From: Pseudomonadota bacterium
Lineage (GTDB): Bacteria > Pseudomonadota > Gammaproteobacteria > Xanthomonadales > Rhodanobacteraceae
Length of the DNA: 38,599 nucleotides
Assembly (NCBI GenBank): GCA_023430685.1
Contig: JAEYZH010000003.1
Span: forward strand, 1 to 38,599
Reading direction: 5' to 3'
Shown here: positions 22,994 through 30,994 of the stretch, one piece after another
Layout of the letters: every line of letters starts with the position of its first letter
How positions within the stretch are numbered: the stretch's first letter is position 1
The notes under the pieces: model-generated
Told to the model about the DNA's origin: nothing
Seen by the model: the letters and a program-made list of their open reading frames with translations, nothing else
Databases searched by the model: none
Made by a program: the position numbers and the translations under genes

Positions 22994-24292
22994 ATGACGC
23001 CCGCCCTGGTCGCCGCGCTCGAAGCGGAGGTGCTGCATCTCGATGCGACCGATCCGCTCGCGGCGTTCCGCGACGAGTTCCTCGTGCCGCGCAACCCGGA
23101 TGGTTCGGAGCAGGCGTACTTCTGCGGCAACTCGCTCGGCTTGCAGCCGCGCGCGGTGCGCGGGGCGCTGCTGGCCGAGCTCGAGGACTGGCAGGACCTC
23201 GCGGTCGAGGCGCACTTCCGCGGCCGCCACCCGTGGATGCCGTACCACGAGTTCGTGCGCGAGGACCTCGCCGCGCTGGTCGGCGCGCTGCCGCACGAAG
23301 TGGTCGCGATGAATTCGCTGACCGCGAACCTGCACCTGATGATGGTGAGCTTCTATCGGCCGACCGCCGAGCGCCACGCGATCCTGATCGAGAAGGCTGC
23401 GTTCCCGTCCGACCACCATGCGGTCGATTCGCAGATCCGTTTCCATGGCCATGATCCCGCGCGAGCGCGCGTCGAACTCGACGCCGACGAGGGCGGTGGC
23501 GTGATCTCGACCGACCACATCCTGCGCACGATCGACGCGCACGGCGAGCGCATCGCGCTGGTGCTGCTGCCCGGCGTGCAGTACCTCAGCGGACAGGCGT
23601 TCGACCTCGCCGCGATCACGCGCGCCGCGCATGCGAAAGGCTGCCGGGTCGGCTTCGATCTCGCGCATGCGGCGGGCAACCTGCCGCTCGCGCTGCACGA
23701 CAGCGGCTGCGATTTCGCGGTCTGGTGCAGTTACAAGTACCTCAATTCGGGCCCCGGCGCGGTCGCCGGCTGCTTCGTGCACGAGCGCCATGCGCGCGCG
23801 GGCCTGCCGCGTTTCGCTGGATGGTGGGGGCACGACCAGGCTACTCGTTTCCGCATGGAACCCGGTTTCGTCGCGACCCCGGGCGCCGAAGGCTGGCAGC
23901 TGTCGAATCCCCCGATCCTCGCGCTGGCGCCGCTGCGCGTTTCGCTCGCGCAGTTCCGTCGTGCCGGGATGCCCACGCTGCGTGCGAAGTCGCAAGCCCT
24001 GACCGGGCGTTTCGAGGCGCTGATCCGCGAGCACGCCGGCGACGTGCTCGAGATCTCCACGCCCCGCGAACCCGAGCGCCGTGGCTGCCAGCTGTCCCTG
24101 CGCGTGAAGGGCCCGCGCGAGGCCGGGCGCAGCCTGCATGACCACCTGCACGCGAACGGCATCATCGTCGACTGGCGCGAGCCCGACGTGATCCGCGCGG
24201 CGCCGACGCCGATGTACAACCGCCACATCGATTGCCTTCGCTTCGTGCTCGCAGTGCGCGAATGGGCCGCGCGCGGCGGCGGCACGCGCTGA
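22994..24292 (+). CDS. kynU: Kynureninase
   Basis: A 432-residue PLP enzyme that cleaves kynurenine to anthranilate and alanine, and 3-hydroxykynurenine to 3-hydroxyanthranilate. The PLP lysine is K248 in CSYKYLNSGPGAVAG; FDLAHAAGNLPLALHDSG (221-238) holds the PLP-nitrogen Asp. YFCGNSLGLQPRAV (42-55) and GWWGHDQATRFRMEP are further hallmarks. Length is normal. It follows ACMSD and the small exported protein on the same strand, 49 bp after the latter. Downstream a hairpin (24294-24318) and then a tandem repeat block close the unit. Confidence 0.96.
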   Translation: MTPALVAALEAEVLHLDATDPLAAFRDEFLVPRNPDGSEQAYFCGNSLGLQPRAVRGALLAELEDWQDLAVEAHFRGRHPWMPYHEFVREDLAALVGALPHEVVAMNSLTANLHLMMVSFYRPTAERHAILIEKAAFPSDHHAVDSQIRFHGHDPARARVELDADEGGGVISTDHILRTIDAHGERIALVLLPGVQYLSGQAFDLAAITRAAHAKGCRVGFDLAHAAGNLPLALHDSGCDFAVWCSYKYLNSGPGAVAGCFVHERHARAGLPRFAGWWGHDQATRFRMEPGFVATPGAEGWQLSNPPILALAPLRVSLAQFRRAGMPTLRAKSQALTGRFEALIREHAGDVLEISTPREPERRGCQLSLRVKGPREAGRSLHDHLHANGIIVDWREPDVIRAAPTPMYNRHIDCLRFVLAVREWAARGGGTR

Positions 24293-24293
24293 A

Positions 24294-24318
24294 CGTCGCC
24301 CGGAAGATTCCGGCGACG
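24294..24318 (+). terminator. Hairpin after kynU
   Basis: CGTCGCC-(C)-GGA pairs with TCCGGCGACG around a short loop, directly after the kynU stop. One bulged C; no T-run follows. Confidence 0.55.
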
Positions 24319-24394
24319 TGACGACGGGTTCGCAGGCGTGCGCCCAGGACGAACGGAATCCTTGCCGGGCGCCCCGGGCGGACGCAGCCCCCTG

Positions 24395-24850
24395 CCGTTC
24401 GCACTGAGCGCAGCGGCCGCAGGCCGCGCAGTCGAAGTGCCCGATCGCGCGAAACCTCGTGCCATGCCCTTCGACTCCGGCCTTCGGCCCTCGCTCAGGG
24501 CGAACGGTGTGGGCGAGCCTGCGCTCAGGGCGAACAGAACCTTTTGCCGTTCGCACTGGGCGCAGCGACCGCAGGCCGCGCAGTCGAAGTGCCCGATCGC
24601 GCGAAACTTCGTGGGATGCCCTTCGACTCCGGCCTTCGGCCTGCGCTCAGGGCGAACGGTGGGGGCGGGCCTGCGCTCAGGGCGAATAGAACCCTTTGCC
24701 GTTCGCACTGAGCGCAGCGGCCGCAGGCCGCGGAGTCGAGGTGCCCGATCGCGCGAAACCTCGTGCCATGCCCTTCGACTCCGGCCTTCGGCCTGCGCTC
24801 AGGGCGAACGGTGTGGGTGGGCCTGCGCTCAGGGCGAACGGTGTGGGAGA
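24395..24850. repeat. Three tandem 152-bp units built on long imperfect palindromes
   Basis: Units start at 24395, 24547 and 24699, exactly 152 bp apart. Each begins CCGTTCGCACTGAGCGCAGC and contains, about 75 bp later, CCCTTCGACTCCGGCCTTCG running to GCTCAGGGCGAACGG. The reverse complement of the latter matches the former over about 40 bp, so each unit is a long imperfect inverted repeat, followed by a second GCGCTCAGGGCGAA copy. The block lies between the convergent kynU and TraB/GumN genes and runs to within 9 bp of the latter's stop. The 566-bp region has no gene. Confidence 0.9.
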
Positions 24851-24858
24851 GATTGCGC

Positions 24859-25908
24859 TCAGGGCGAAGGGCCGCGGGGCTCCATTGGCTTGCCCGCGTC
24901 CGGCGAGTCTTCCGACGCCTCGTCGGGCGCCTCGACGAGACACCCGCGCGCCGCGAGCGGCGCAAGGAAACCCTGCGGATCCAGCACGCGATCCATCGGC
25001 AGCATCGCGAAGCTGACGTCGTTGCGAGCGAGCGCGGACTCCGCGGCACCGACCCAGAGCTGCTGCAGGCGCTGCTCGAGGTCGCCGAGGCCGCGATCGC
25101 GAAGTACCTCGGCCGACATCGCCGCGTCCATGCACGCTCGCATCTGGTCCCGGTACGGCAGCGCGCGCAATCCCTCGAGATCGCCACTCGCCCACGCATT
25201 CGCGCGCGCCGCCATGAGGCCGAGGTCGCCCTCGATGCGATCGAGTGTCATGTCGAAGCATTCGAGGTCGGCGAGCGTGGACTTCTTGAACTGCCGGAGC
25301 GCGGCGCGCGGGTCGTCGATCGCCAGTTCGAGCCGCACCGGTACGCGTTCGACGCCGGCGGACTCGGCAAGCCCGCGCACCGTGCGCACGACCTCGCGCG
25401 AACTGCGCAGGCCGAGCTTTTCGATCGCGCTCGTGTACAGCTCCATCGCGGCGAACAGCGGCCGCCACTTCTCGACCTTGCCCGAGCGGCCGATGTACTT
25501 CTGCTTGAGTTCGCTCCAGCGCGCGTACTGCGCGGCGGGCACCACGTCGACGAGCTTGCGGCGACCCGGGTTGTTGCGCGCGCCGACCAGCGAAGGCGCG
25601 AGCGCGATGCGCCCGAAGAATCCGACGTCGGGCTCGAACACCGCGCTCGGCATGTCGAGCAGCTGGCGCGACTCGCCGATGCGCTCGGCCACTTCGTCCG
25701 TCTGCCACTGCATCTTCTTCGGCAGCGGTGACAGCACGCCGAGCACCCACAACACGTGGCCGTCCTTCGACACCTTCCAGAGGCCGGGCCCCGGCTGCAC
25801 GCCGCTGACGACGATCGGCTCCAGTTCGGCGATCGCATCGCCCGATTGCGCGGCCGCGGGCGCGATGCCGAACAAAAGGAAGCACAGGACGGCGGCGCAT
25901 CGACGCAT
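24859..25908 (-). CDS. Secreted TraB/GumN-family protein
   Basis: A 349-residue protein of the TraB/PrgY/GumN family. ATG 25908 gives a clean signal peptide (MRRCAAVLCFLLFGIAPAAA, then QS); a GTG at 25953 would add 15 residues before it and is less likely. The first mature strands read GPGLWKVSKDGHVLWVLGVL, the family's 'LW.....G...YLLGT' pattern with the usual GT-H replaced by GVL-S. So the metal-binding His of hydrolytic members is missing. Most of the rest is helical, and the C-terminus is acidic and ends in the repeat region. It probably shares a transcript with recQ, whose stop is 66 bp upstream. The role is unknown. Confidence 0.78.
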   Translation of the reverse strand: MRRCAAVLCFLLFGIAPAAAQSGDAIAELEPIVVSGVQPGPGLWKVSKDGHVLWVLGVLSPLPKKMQWQTDEVAERIGESRQLLDMPSAVFEPDVGFFGRIALAPSLVGARNNPGRRKLVDVVPAAQYARWSELKQKYIGRSGKVEKWRPLFAAMELYTSAIEKLGLRSSREVVRTVRGLAESAGVERVPVRLELAIDDPRAALRQFKKSTLADLECFDMTLDRIEGDLGLMAARANAWASGDLEGLRALPYRDQMRACMDAAMSAEVLRDRGLGDLEQRLQQLWVGAAESALARNDVSFAMLPMDRVLDPQGFLAPLAARGCLVEAPDEASEDSPDAGKPMEPRGPSP

Positions 25909-25974
25909 GCGAAGGACTCGCGGGGGCGGGCGCGCAGTGTCCACGATCCGCACGCGCCCGGCGTCAAATTCCGG

Positions 25975-27786
25975 TTAGGCGGCGAGCAGGCCGAGGAAGT
26001 CCTCGCCGTAGCGCTCGAGCTTGCGCTCGCCGACCCCGCTGATCGCACCGAGTTCGCGCAGCGACTGCGGCCGCTCGCGCAGCATCGCGAGCAGCGTGGC
26101 ATCGTGGAAGATCACGTAGGCCGGCACGCCCTGCTCCTTCGCGAGGCGCGCGCGCAGTTCACGCAACGCATCCCACAGCGGCGACTCGTGCGGCGCGATG
26201 TCGAGGTTGCCACGCGCGCGTTCGCCGCGCGCCTGCTTGCGCTGCGCGCGCCGCGCCGCGCTGTCGGCCTGGCGGCGCAGCAGCACCGGCTGCTCGCCGC
26301 GCAGCACCGCCCGGCTCGCGGGCGTGAGCCGCAAGGTGCCGTAGCCTTCCTCGTCGGTCGCGAGCAGGCCGCTCGCGACGAGCTGGCGGAAAACGCCGCG
26401 CCATTGCGTCTTGTCGAGGTCGGCGCCGCCCCCGCACGTGCTGAGCGCGTCGTGCCCGAGCGAGCGGATGCGTTCGTCCGCCTCGCCGCGCAGCACCGAC
26501 ACGAGGTGGCCGACGCCGAAGCGCTGGCCGGTGCGGTAGACGCAAGACAGCGCCTTCTGCGCGACCACGCTCGCATCCCAGGTCCCGGGCGGCTCGAGGC
26601 AGTTGTCGCAGTTGCCGCACGGTCGCGCGAGCGTCTCGCCGAAATACGCGAGCAGGCGCTGGCGCCGGCACGCGGTGGTCTCGGCGAAGCCCAGCAGCGC
26701 GTCGAGCTTCGCGCGTTCGACGCGCTTGCGTTCCTCGCCGGCCTCCGATTTCGCGATGAACTGCGACAGCGTGACGACGTCGCCGAGCCCGTAGCAGAGC
26801 CAGGCGTCGGCTGGCAGGCCGTCGCGACCCGCGCGGCCGGTTTCCTGGTAATAGCCTTCCATGCTCTTGGGCAGGTCCAGGTGCGCGACGAAGCGCACGT
26901 CCGGCTTGTCGATGCCCATGCCGAACGCGATCGTCGCGACCATCACGATGCCGTCTTCACGCAGGAAACGCTGCTGGTTCGCCGCGCGCTCGCGCGCATC
27001 CATGCCGGCGTGGTACGGCAGCGCCGCGATGCCCTGTTCGGCGAGCCATTCGGCGACCTCCTCGACCTTGCGCCGCGACAGGCAGTAGACGATGCCGGAC
27101 GCGCCCGCGTGGCGGAGCAGGAACTCGCGCAACTGGCGCCGCGCGTCGTCCTTCTCCGCGACGCGATAGCGGATGTTCGGCCGGTCGAAGCTCGCGACGA
27201 AGCAGCGCGCCGATTCGAGCGCGAGGCGCTCGACGATCTCGCGCCGCGTCGGCGCGTCGGCCGTCGCGGTCAGCGCGATGCGCGGAATCGTCGGGAAGCG
27301 CTCGTGCAGCAGCGTGAGCTGGCGGTACTCCGGGCGGAAGTCGTGTCCCCACTGCGACACGCAGTGCGCCTCGTCGATCGCGAACAGCGCGACCGGCACG
27401 CGCGCGAGCAACTCGAGGCAGCGCTCGGTCAGCAGCCGCTCCGGCGCGACGTAGAGCAGCTTCAGCGCGCCCGCCACCAGGCGCTGTTCGACCTCGCGCT
27501 GGCCGGCCGCATCGAGGCTCGAGTTGAGGAACGCGGCCTCGACGCCGAGCTGGCGCAGCGCATCGACCTGGTCCTGCATCAGGGCGATCAGCGGTGACAC
27601 CACCACCGCCGTGCCCTCGCGCATCAGCGCGGGGATCTGGTAGCACAGCGACTTGCCGCCACCGGTCGGCATCAACACGAGCGCGTCGCCGCCGCCGGCG
27701 ACGTGCTCGATGATCGCCTCCTGCTCGCCGCGGAACGCGGGGTAGCCGAAGACGGTCTGGAGGTAGGGAACAGCGGACGAAGGCAT
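25975..27786 (-). CDS. recQ: ATP-dependent DNA helicase RecQ
   Basis: A 603-residue 3'-5' helicase for recombination and repair. Walker A is MPTGGGKSLCYQIPAL (39-54); the box is DEAH at 138-141 within IDEAHCVSQWGHDFRPEY. Further motifs include ALTATAD, GIVYCLSRRKVEEVAEWL, VATIAFGMGIDKPDVRFVAH and QETGRAGRDG. The zinc-binding subdomain (Cys around 370-395; CGNCDNC) and winged helix follow, and the C-terminal HRDC domain closes with ISGVGERKLERYGEDFLGLL. Length is standard. The start at 27786 lies just six bases after a -10-like TAGCAT. Confidence 0.97.
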   Translation of the reverse strand: MPSSAVPYLQTVFGYPAFRGEQEAIIEHVAGGGDALVLMPTGGGKSLCYQIPALMREGTAVVVSPLIALMQDQVDALRQLGVEAAFLNSSLDAAGQREVEQRLVAGALKLLYVAPERLLTERCLELLARVPVALFAIDEAHCVSQWGHDFRPEYRQLTLLHERFPTIPRIALTATADAPTRREIVERLALESARCFVASFDRPNIRYRVAEKDDARRQLREFLLRHAGASGIVYCLSRRKVEEVAEWLAEQGIAALPYHAGMDARERAANQQRFLREDGIVMVATIAFGMGIDKPDVRFVAHLDLPKSMEGYYQETGRAGRDGLPADAWLCYGLGDVVTLSQFIAKSEAGEERKRVERAKLDALLGFAETTACRRQRLLAYFGETLARPCGNCDNCLEPPGTWDASVVAQKALSCVYRTGQRFGVGHLVSVLRGEADERIRSLGHDALSTCGGGADLDKTQWRGVFRQLVASGLLATDEEGYGTLRLTPASRAVLRGEQPVLLRRQADSAARRAQRKQARGERARGNLDIAPHESPLWDALRELRARLAKEQGVPAYVIFHDATLLAMLRERPQSLRELGAISGVGERKLERYGEDFLGLLAA

Positions 27787-27792
27787 CGAGCG

Positions 27793-27798
27793 ATGCTA
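27793..27798 (-). promoter_or_regulatory. Candidate -10 element for recQ (leaderless)
   Basis: On the minus strand TAGCAT is followed by CGCTCG and then the recQ ATG. The transcript would begin at or next to the start codon. Confidence 0.35.
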
Positions 27799-27908
27799 GC
27801 AAACCGCACCGCCGCCGCGGGGCACGGGCTGCGTCGACGCGGCGCGATCGTGCACGACCACGCGGCGTATTCGTGCAAACGAGCTGCGGACGGCTGCCGC
27901 GCATGCGG

Positions 27909-27926
27909 CTGGAGCAACTGCTCCAG
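27909..27926 (+). promoter_or_regulatory. Inverted repeat CTGGAGCA-AC-TGCTCCAG before the lipase gene
   Basis: A perfect 8-bp inverted repeat with a 2-base centre, 22 bases upstream of the lipase ATG, in the gap between divergent recQ and lipase genes. It could be an operator for a dimeric repressor or an RNA hairpin. No family assigned. Confidence 0.45.
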
Positions 27927-27948
27927 CGATTCGTGTCACAGCTGTCGC

Positions 27949-29181
27949 ATGAAGACGCGGATCCACCTGCTGCAGGGCATCGCGAAGCTCGCGGGCGATG
28001 GCACGCTCGGTGCGATCGCCGCGGTCGAAGGCGTGCATCTCGCGGTGGTGTCGAGCGTCGCCGCGCGGCTGCCGTTCGGGCACGTCGTCGCACGCGGAAC
28101 CGCGTTCACCTATGCGCGCGTGCGCGACCTCGCGGGCGCGGTGCGCTTCGCGACCGACGGCAGCCTCGGGCTGGCCGCACGCTACGCGGATATCGGGGCG
28201 GACGCGCCACCCGCCGGACCGGCTCGTATCCGCTGGCTCGCGGCGCTCAACGGCGCGATCGGCGACCACCTCGAGGCGAGCGCGAATCCGCTCGCGATCC
28301 CGATCGGCCTCTGGCGCGGACGCCATCCGCTCGAACCGGAGTCGGCACCGCTCGGTCGCGCACTCGACGCCTGCGGTGGCACGCTCGTGCTGTTCGTGCA
28401 TGGCCTCGGCATGAGCGAACTCGGTTGGGGCGCGCCCTGCGGTGGCGAGTTCGGCTCGCGCATGGAGCACGACGGTATCGGACTCGCGCTGCAGCTGCGC
28501 TACAACAGCGGACGCCGGATCCCCGCCAACGGGCGCGACCTGTCGCAGCTGTTGCAGCGCGTGCACGACGCGCATCGCGGCAGGCTGCGCCGGCTCGTGC
28601 TGGTCGGGCACAGCATGGGCGGGCTCGTGTGCCGCAGCGCCTGCGAACACGCACGCCGCGAGCGATCGAGCTGGGCCGATGCGCTCGACGAGGTCGTCTG
28701 CCTCGGCTCGCCGCACTTCGGTGCGCCGCTCGAACGCGTCGGCGATTCGGCCAGCGCGCTGCTCCGCGCGATCCCGTGGACCCGCCCGCTCGCCGCGGTG
28801 GCCGAGTCGCGCAGCGCCGGCGTCAAGGACCTGCGCCACGGATGGTCGAGCGACCTCGACCGCGCCGAGGACGAAACCACGCGGACCGGCCCGGACGCGC
28901 TGCAACTGCCATTCGCGGATCGCGTCAACTGGCGGCTCGCCGCGGCGTCGCTGTCGGCGCGCGCGGACGGCGCGCGCGCGCGCTGGCTCGGCGACGGACT
29001 GGTGCCGGTGCCGAGCGCGCTAGGCCGCGATCGGGACGCGCGGCGCGCGTTGCGCCTGCCTGCGAGTCACCGGCGCGTATTCACGGGTCTTGGCCATCTG
29101 GACCTGTTGACCCATCCGGACGTCTACGCGCAGCTGCGCGAGTGGCTGGAGCGCCTTCCGCGGCGGACCGGCGACGCCTAG
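27949..29181 (+). CDS. Alpha/beta-hydrolase, lipase/esterase-like
   Basis: A 410-residue hydrolase. After an N-terminal helical region (1-130; MKTRIHLLQGIAKLAGDGTL) the core begins GGTLVLFVHGLGMSELGWG (oxyanion HG at 151-152) and has the nucleophile box LVGHSMGGLV with S222. It continues with LGSPHFGAPLERVG, typical of PGAP1/LCAT-type and triacylglycerol lipases, and ends with a His in FTGLGHLDLLTHPDVY. No signal peptide is evident, so it is probably cytoplasmic or membrane-associated. The N-terminal segment is seen in polyhydroxyalkanoate-related or GPI-deacylase-like lipases, but I cannot name a subfamily. The ATG at 27949 is the first one consistent with the conserved region. Confidence 0.82.
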   Translation: MKTRIHLLQGIAKLAGDGTLGAIAAVEGVHLAVVSSVAARLPFGHVVARGTAFTYARVRDLAGAVRFATDGSLGLAARYADIGADAPPAGPARIRWLAALNGAIGDHLEASANPLAIPIGLWRGRHPLEPESAPLGRALDACGGTLVLFVHGLGMSELGWGAPCGGEFGSRMEHDGIGLALQLRYNSGRRIPANGRDLSQLLQRVHDAHRGRLRRLVLVGHSMGGLVCRSACEHARRERSSWADALDEVVCLGSPHFGAPLERVGDSASALLRAIPWTRPLAAVAESRSAGVKDLRHGWSSDLDRAEDETTRTGPDALQLPFADRVNWRLAAASLSARADGARARWLGDGLVPVPSALGRDRDARRALRLPASHRRVFTGLGHLDLLTHPDVYAQLREWLERLPRRTGDA

Positions 29182-29229
29182 CGCATGCGCGCGCGGCGGC
29201 GCCGACGGCGCGTCGCGATCGCGAGCGCG

Positions 29230-29991
29230 CTAGTCGTCCAAGCGCACGAGCCGCAGGCGGCTGCCGTCGTCGAGCCTCACCTGGAGGTCCGCGCCGAGTT
29301 GCGCGAGGTGCTGCAGGCGCGGGCAGAGTCCGCGTGCGCGCGCCTCGAGATCACGGCTGCGTTCCTCTACGATCGCCTCGACGCTGCGATCGAGCCCGTC
29401 GGCGCGCGCCTCGAGCGCCGCGATCGCGCCGGTGTCTCCACTGAACGCGACTTCCAGCGCCTGCCCGACCACGTTGCCGACGACTTCGCCGACCAGGGTT
29501 TCGACCGCGCCCTCGACCATGCGGTCGATGTCGGCGTCATTCCAGTTCGCGAAGCCGTCCGCGGCATCGACCTGCCGGTGCAGCTCGCGCGCGCTGCGCG
29601 CGAGCCGATGCGCGCTGCGACGCGCGGCGTCGCCGTCCTGCGCGAACGCGACCGAGACCTCGATGACCGCCTCGTGCATGATCGAGATCGCATCGTGGAC
29701 GATCGCACGCACGTCGGGCAGCGCCTCGCGCACGCCCTGCTCGATCGCGAGCATGCGTTCGCGATCGGCCGCCGCGAGCGCGACCTCGCGACCGTCGATG
29801 CGCAGCGTGCCTCGCGAGATCACGACCTCGGCGGCTTGGCCGTCGCGGCGCGAGAACACCAGCCTGTCGGGCTTGACCGCGAGCGAGTAGTCGCTGTGCA
29901 GGCCGCAGCCCGCGTCGTGGAAGTCCTGCCCGGCGTGGGCGGCACACGCAAGACCCAGTGAAAGGGCGAAGGCGACGAGTACGCGTTTCAT
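29230..29991 (-). CDS. Periplasmic YggN-family (DUF2884) protein
   Basis: A 253-residue protein. The ATG at 29991 has AGGAG seven bases upstream and gives a signal peptide (MKRVLVAFALSLGLACAAHA, then G). The mature part opens CGLHSDYSLAVKPDRLVFSR and GTLRIDGREVALAAADRERM, which match the DUF2884 pattern (Cys-x-[IVL] start, 'L.IDG..V.L...Q...' strand). The remainder is a long helical stretch with few Pro and a C-terminal strand (LGADLQVRLDDGSRLRLVRL). The family is of unknown function. It is convergent with the lipase gene and divergent from modA. Confidence 0.83.
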   Translation of the reverse strand: MKRVLVAFALSLGLACAAHAGQDFHDAGCGLHSDYSLAVKPDRLVFSRRDGQAAEVVISRGTLRIDGREVALAAADRERMLAIEQGVREALPDVRAIVHDAISIMHEAVIEVSVAFAQDGDAARRSAHRLARSARELHRQVDAADGFANWNDADIDRMVEGAVETLVGEVVGNVVGQALEVAFSGDTGAIAALEARADGLDRSVEAIVEERSRDLEARARGLCPRLQHLAQLGADLQVRLDDGSRLRLVRLDD

Positions 29992-30069
29992 GGGCCGGCT
30001 CCTCTGCGGATGATCGGATCGGATGCGCAGGATCGTCAAAGGGTTTGAACGCCGCGCGTGCCGCCGGTT

Positions 30070-30087
30070 GGGTGCCGGACGGCACCC
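30070..30087. promoter_or_regulatory. Hairpin GGGTGCC-GGAC-GGCACCC in the yggN-like/modA gap
   Basis: A perfect 7-bp inverted repeat with a 4-base loop, between divergent genes and about 100 bp before modA. No ModE-type site (AT-rich palindrome) is visible in this gap, so the hairpin is the only obvious candidate signal. Confidence 0.4.
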
Positions 30088-30184
30088 TGCCTGAAGTCAC
30101 GGTCCACCCAGGGCCACTGCGCGCGCATTGCAGTGCACGCGCGGGATCGATACCGTGCTGCCAATCTCGCGCGCGAACGCTCCG

Positions 30185-30979
30185 ATGCCCCAGACGATCC
30201 GATCCAGGCGCCGCGTCGCGCACCGCGCTTGCCTGCTCGTGCTCGCGCTCGTCGCGCTGCCGTGCGCGGGCCGCGCCGAGTCGCTGCTCGTGTTCGCGGC
30301 CGCGAGCCTCAAGCCCGCGTTTGACGCGATCCTCGCGACGCCCGAAGCCGGCAGCCACGAAACGATCACGCCGAGCTACGCGGCGAGCTCGCAGCTCGCG
30401 CGGCAGATCGAGGCCGGCGCGCCCGCCGCGCTGTTCGTATCCGCAGACCAGGGCTGGATGGACCATCTCGCGACACGCGGGCTCGTTCTGGCCGACTCGC
30501 GCGTCGACCTGCTCGGCAATGCGCTGGTGCTCGTCGCACCGAGCGCGAGCACGCTGCGGCTCGCGATCGTGCCCGGGATCGATCTCGGCGCGGCGCTCGG
30601 AGCGGACGGCCGGCTCGCACTCGCCGAACCCGCCAGCGTGCCCGCGGGCAAGTATGCGAAGGCTGCGCTGCAGCACCTCGACGCATGGGCGCCGGTGCAG
30701 GCGCGCATCGTCGCGGCCGACAACGTGCGCGCGGCGCTCAATTTCGTCGCGCGCGGCGAAGTGCCGCTCGGCATCGTGTACCGCTCGGATGCGATGTCCG
30801 AGCCGGCCGTGCGCGTGCTCGACACGTTTCCGGCAGCGAGCCATCCGCCGATCGTGTACCCGGCCGCGATCGTCGCAGGCCACGACTCGCCCGCGGCGCG
30901 CCGCCTGCTGGCGAGGTTGCGCGAACCCGCGCAACAGGCGATCTTCCGCGCGCACGGCTTCGACGCACCGCCGCGCTGA
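30185..30979 (+). CDS. modA: Molybdate ABC transporter, periplasmic binding protein ModA
   Basis: A 264-residue protein with a signal peptide (core ACLLVLALVALPCAGRA). The mature part starts SLLVFAAASLKPAFDAI, the ModA hallmark, followed by ITPSYAASSQLARQIEAGAP, ALFVSADQGWMDHLATRGLV and later VPAGKYAKAALQHLDAW and the FVARGEVPLGIVYRSDA loop. Ser residues of the AASLK and ASSQ motifs bind the oxyanion. First gene of modABC, with modB 15 bp downstream. Tungstate or sulfate transport is a less likely alternative. Confidence 0.94.
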   Translation: MPQTIRSRRRVAHRACLLVLALVALPCAGRAESLLVFAAASLKPAFDAILATPEAGSHETITPSYAASSQLARQIEAGAPAALFVSADQGWMDHLATRGLVLADSRVDLLGNALVLVAPSASTLRLAIVPGIDLGAALGADGRLALAEPASVPAGKYAKAALQHLDAWAPVQARIVAADNVRAALNFVARGEVPLGIVYRSDAMSEPAVRVLDTFPAASHPPIVYPAAIVAGHDSPAARRLLARLREPAQQAIFRAHGFDAPPR

Positions 30980-30994
30980 CCGGGGACATCGCGC

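Noticed and set aside
24395..24850. CRISPR array
   Set aside because: Units are 152 bp, contiguous and without unique spacers, and no cas gene is near; it is a tandem palindromic repeat.
24338..25978. 546-codon plus-strand frame through the 152-bp repeat block
   Set aside because: Its start lies in repeat DNA and it continues antisense to the TraB/GumN gene. The repeated peptide is only a translation of the repeat units.
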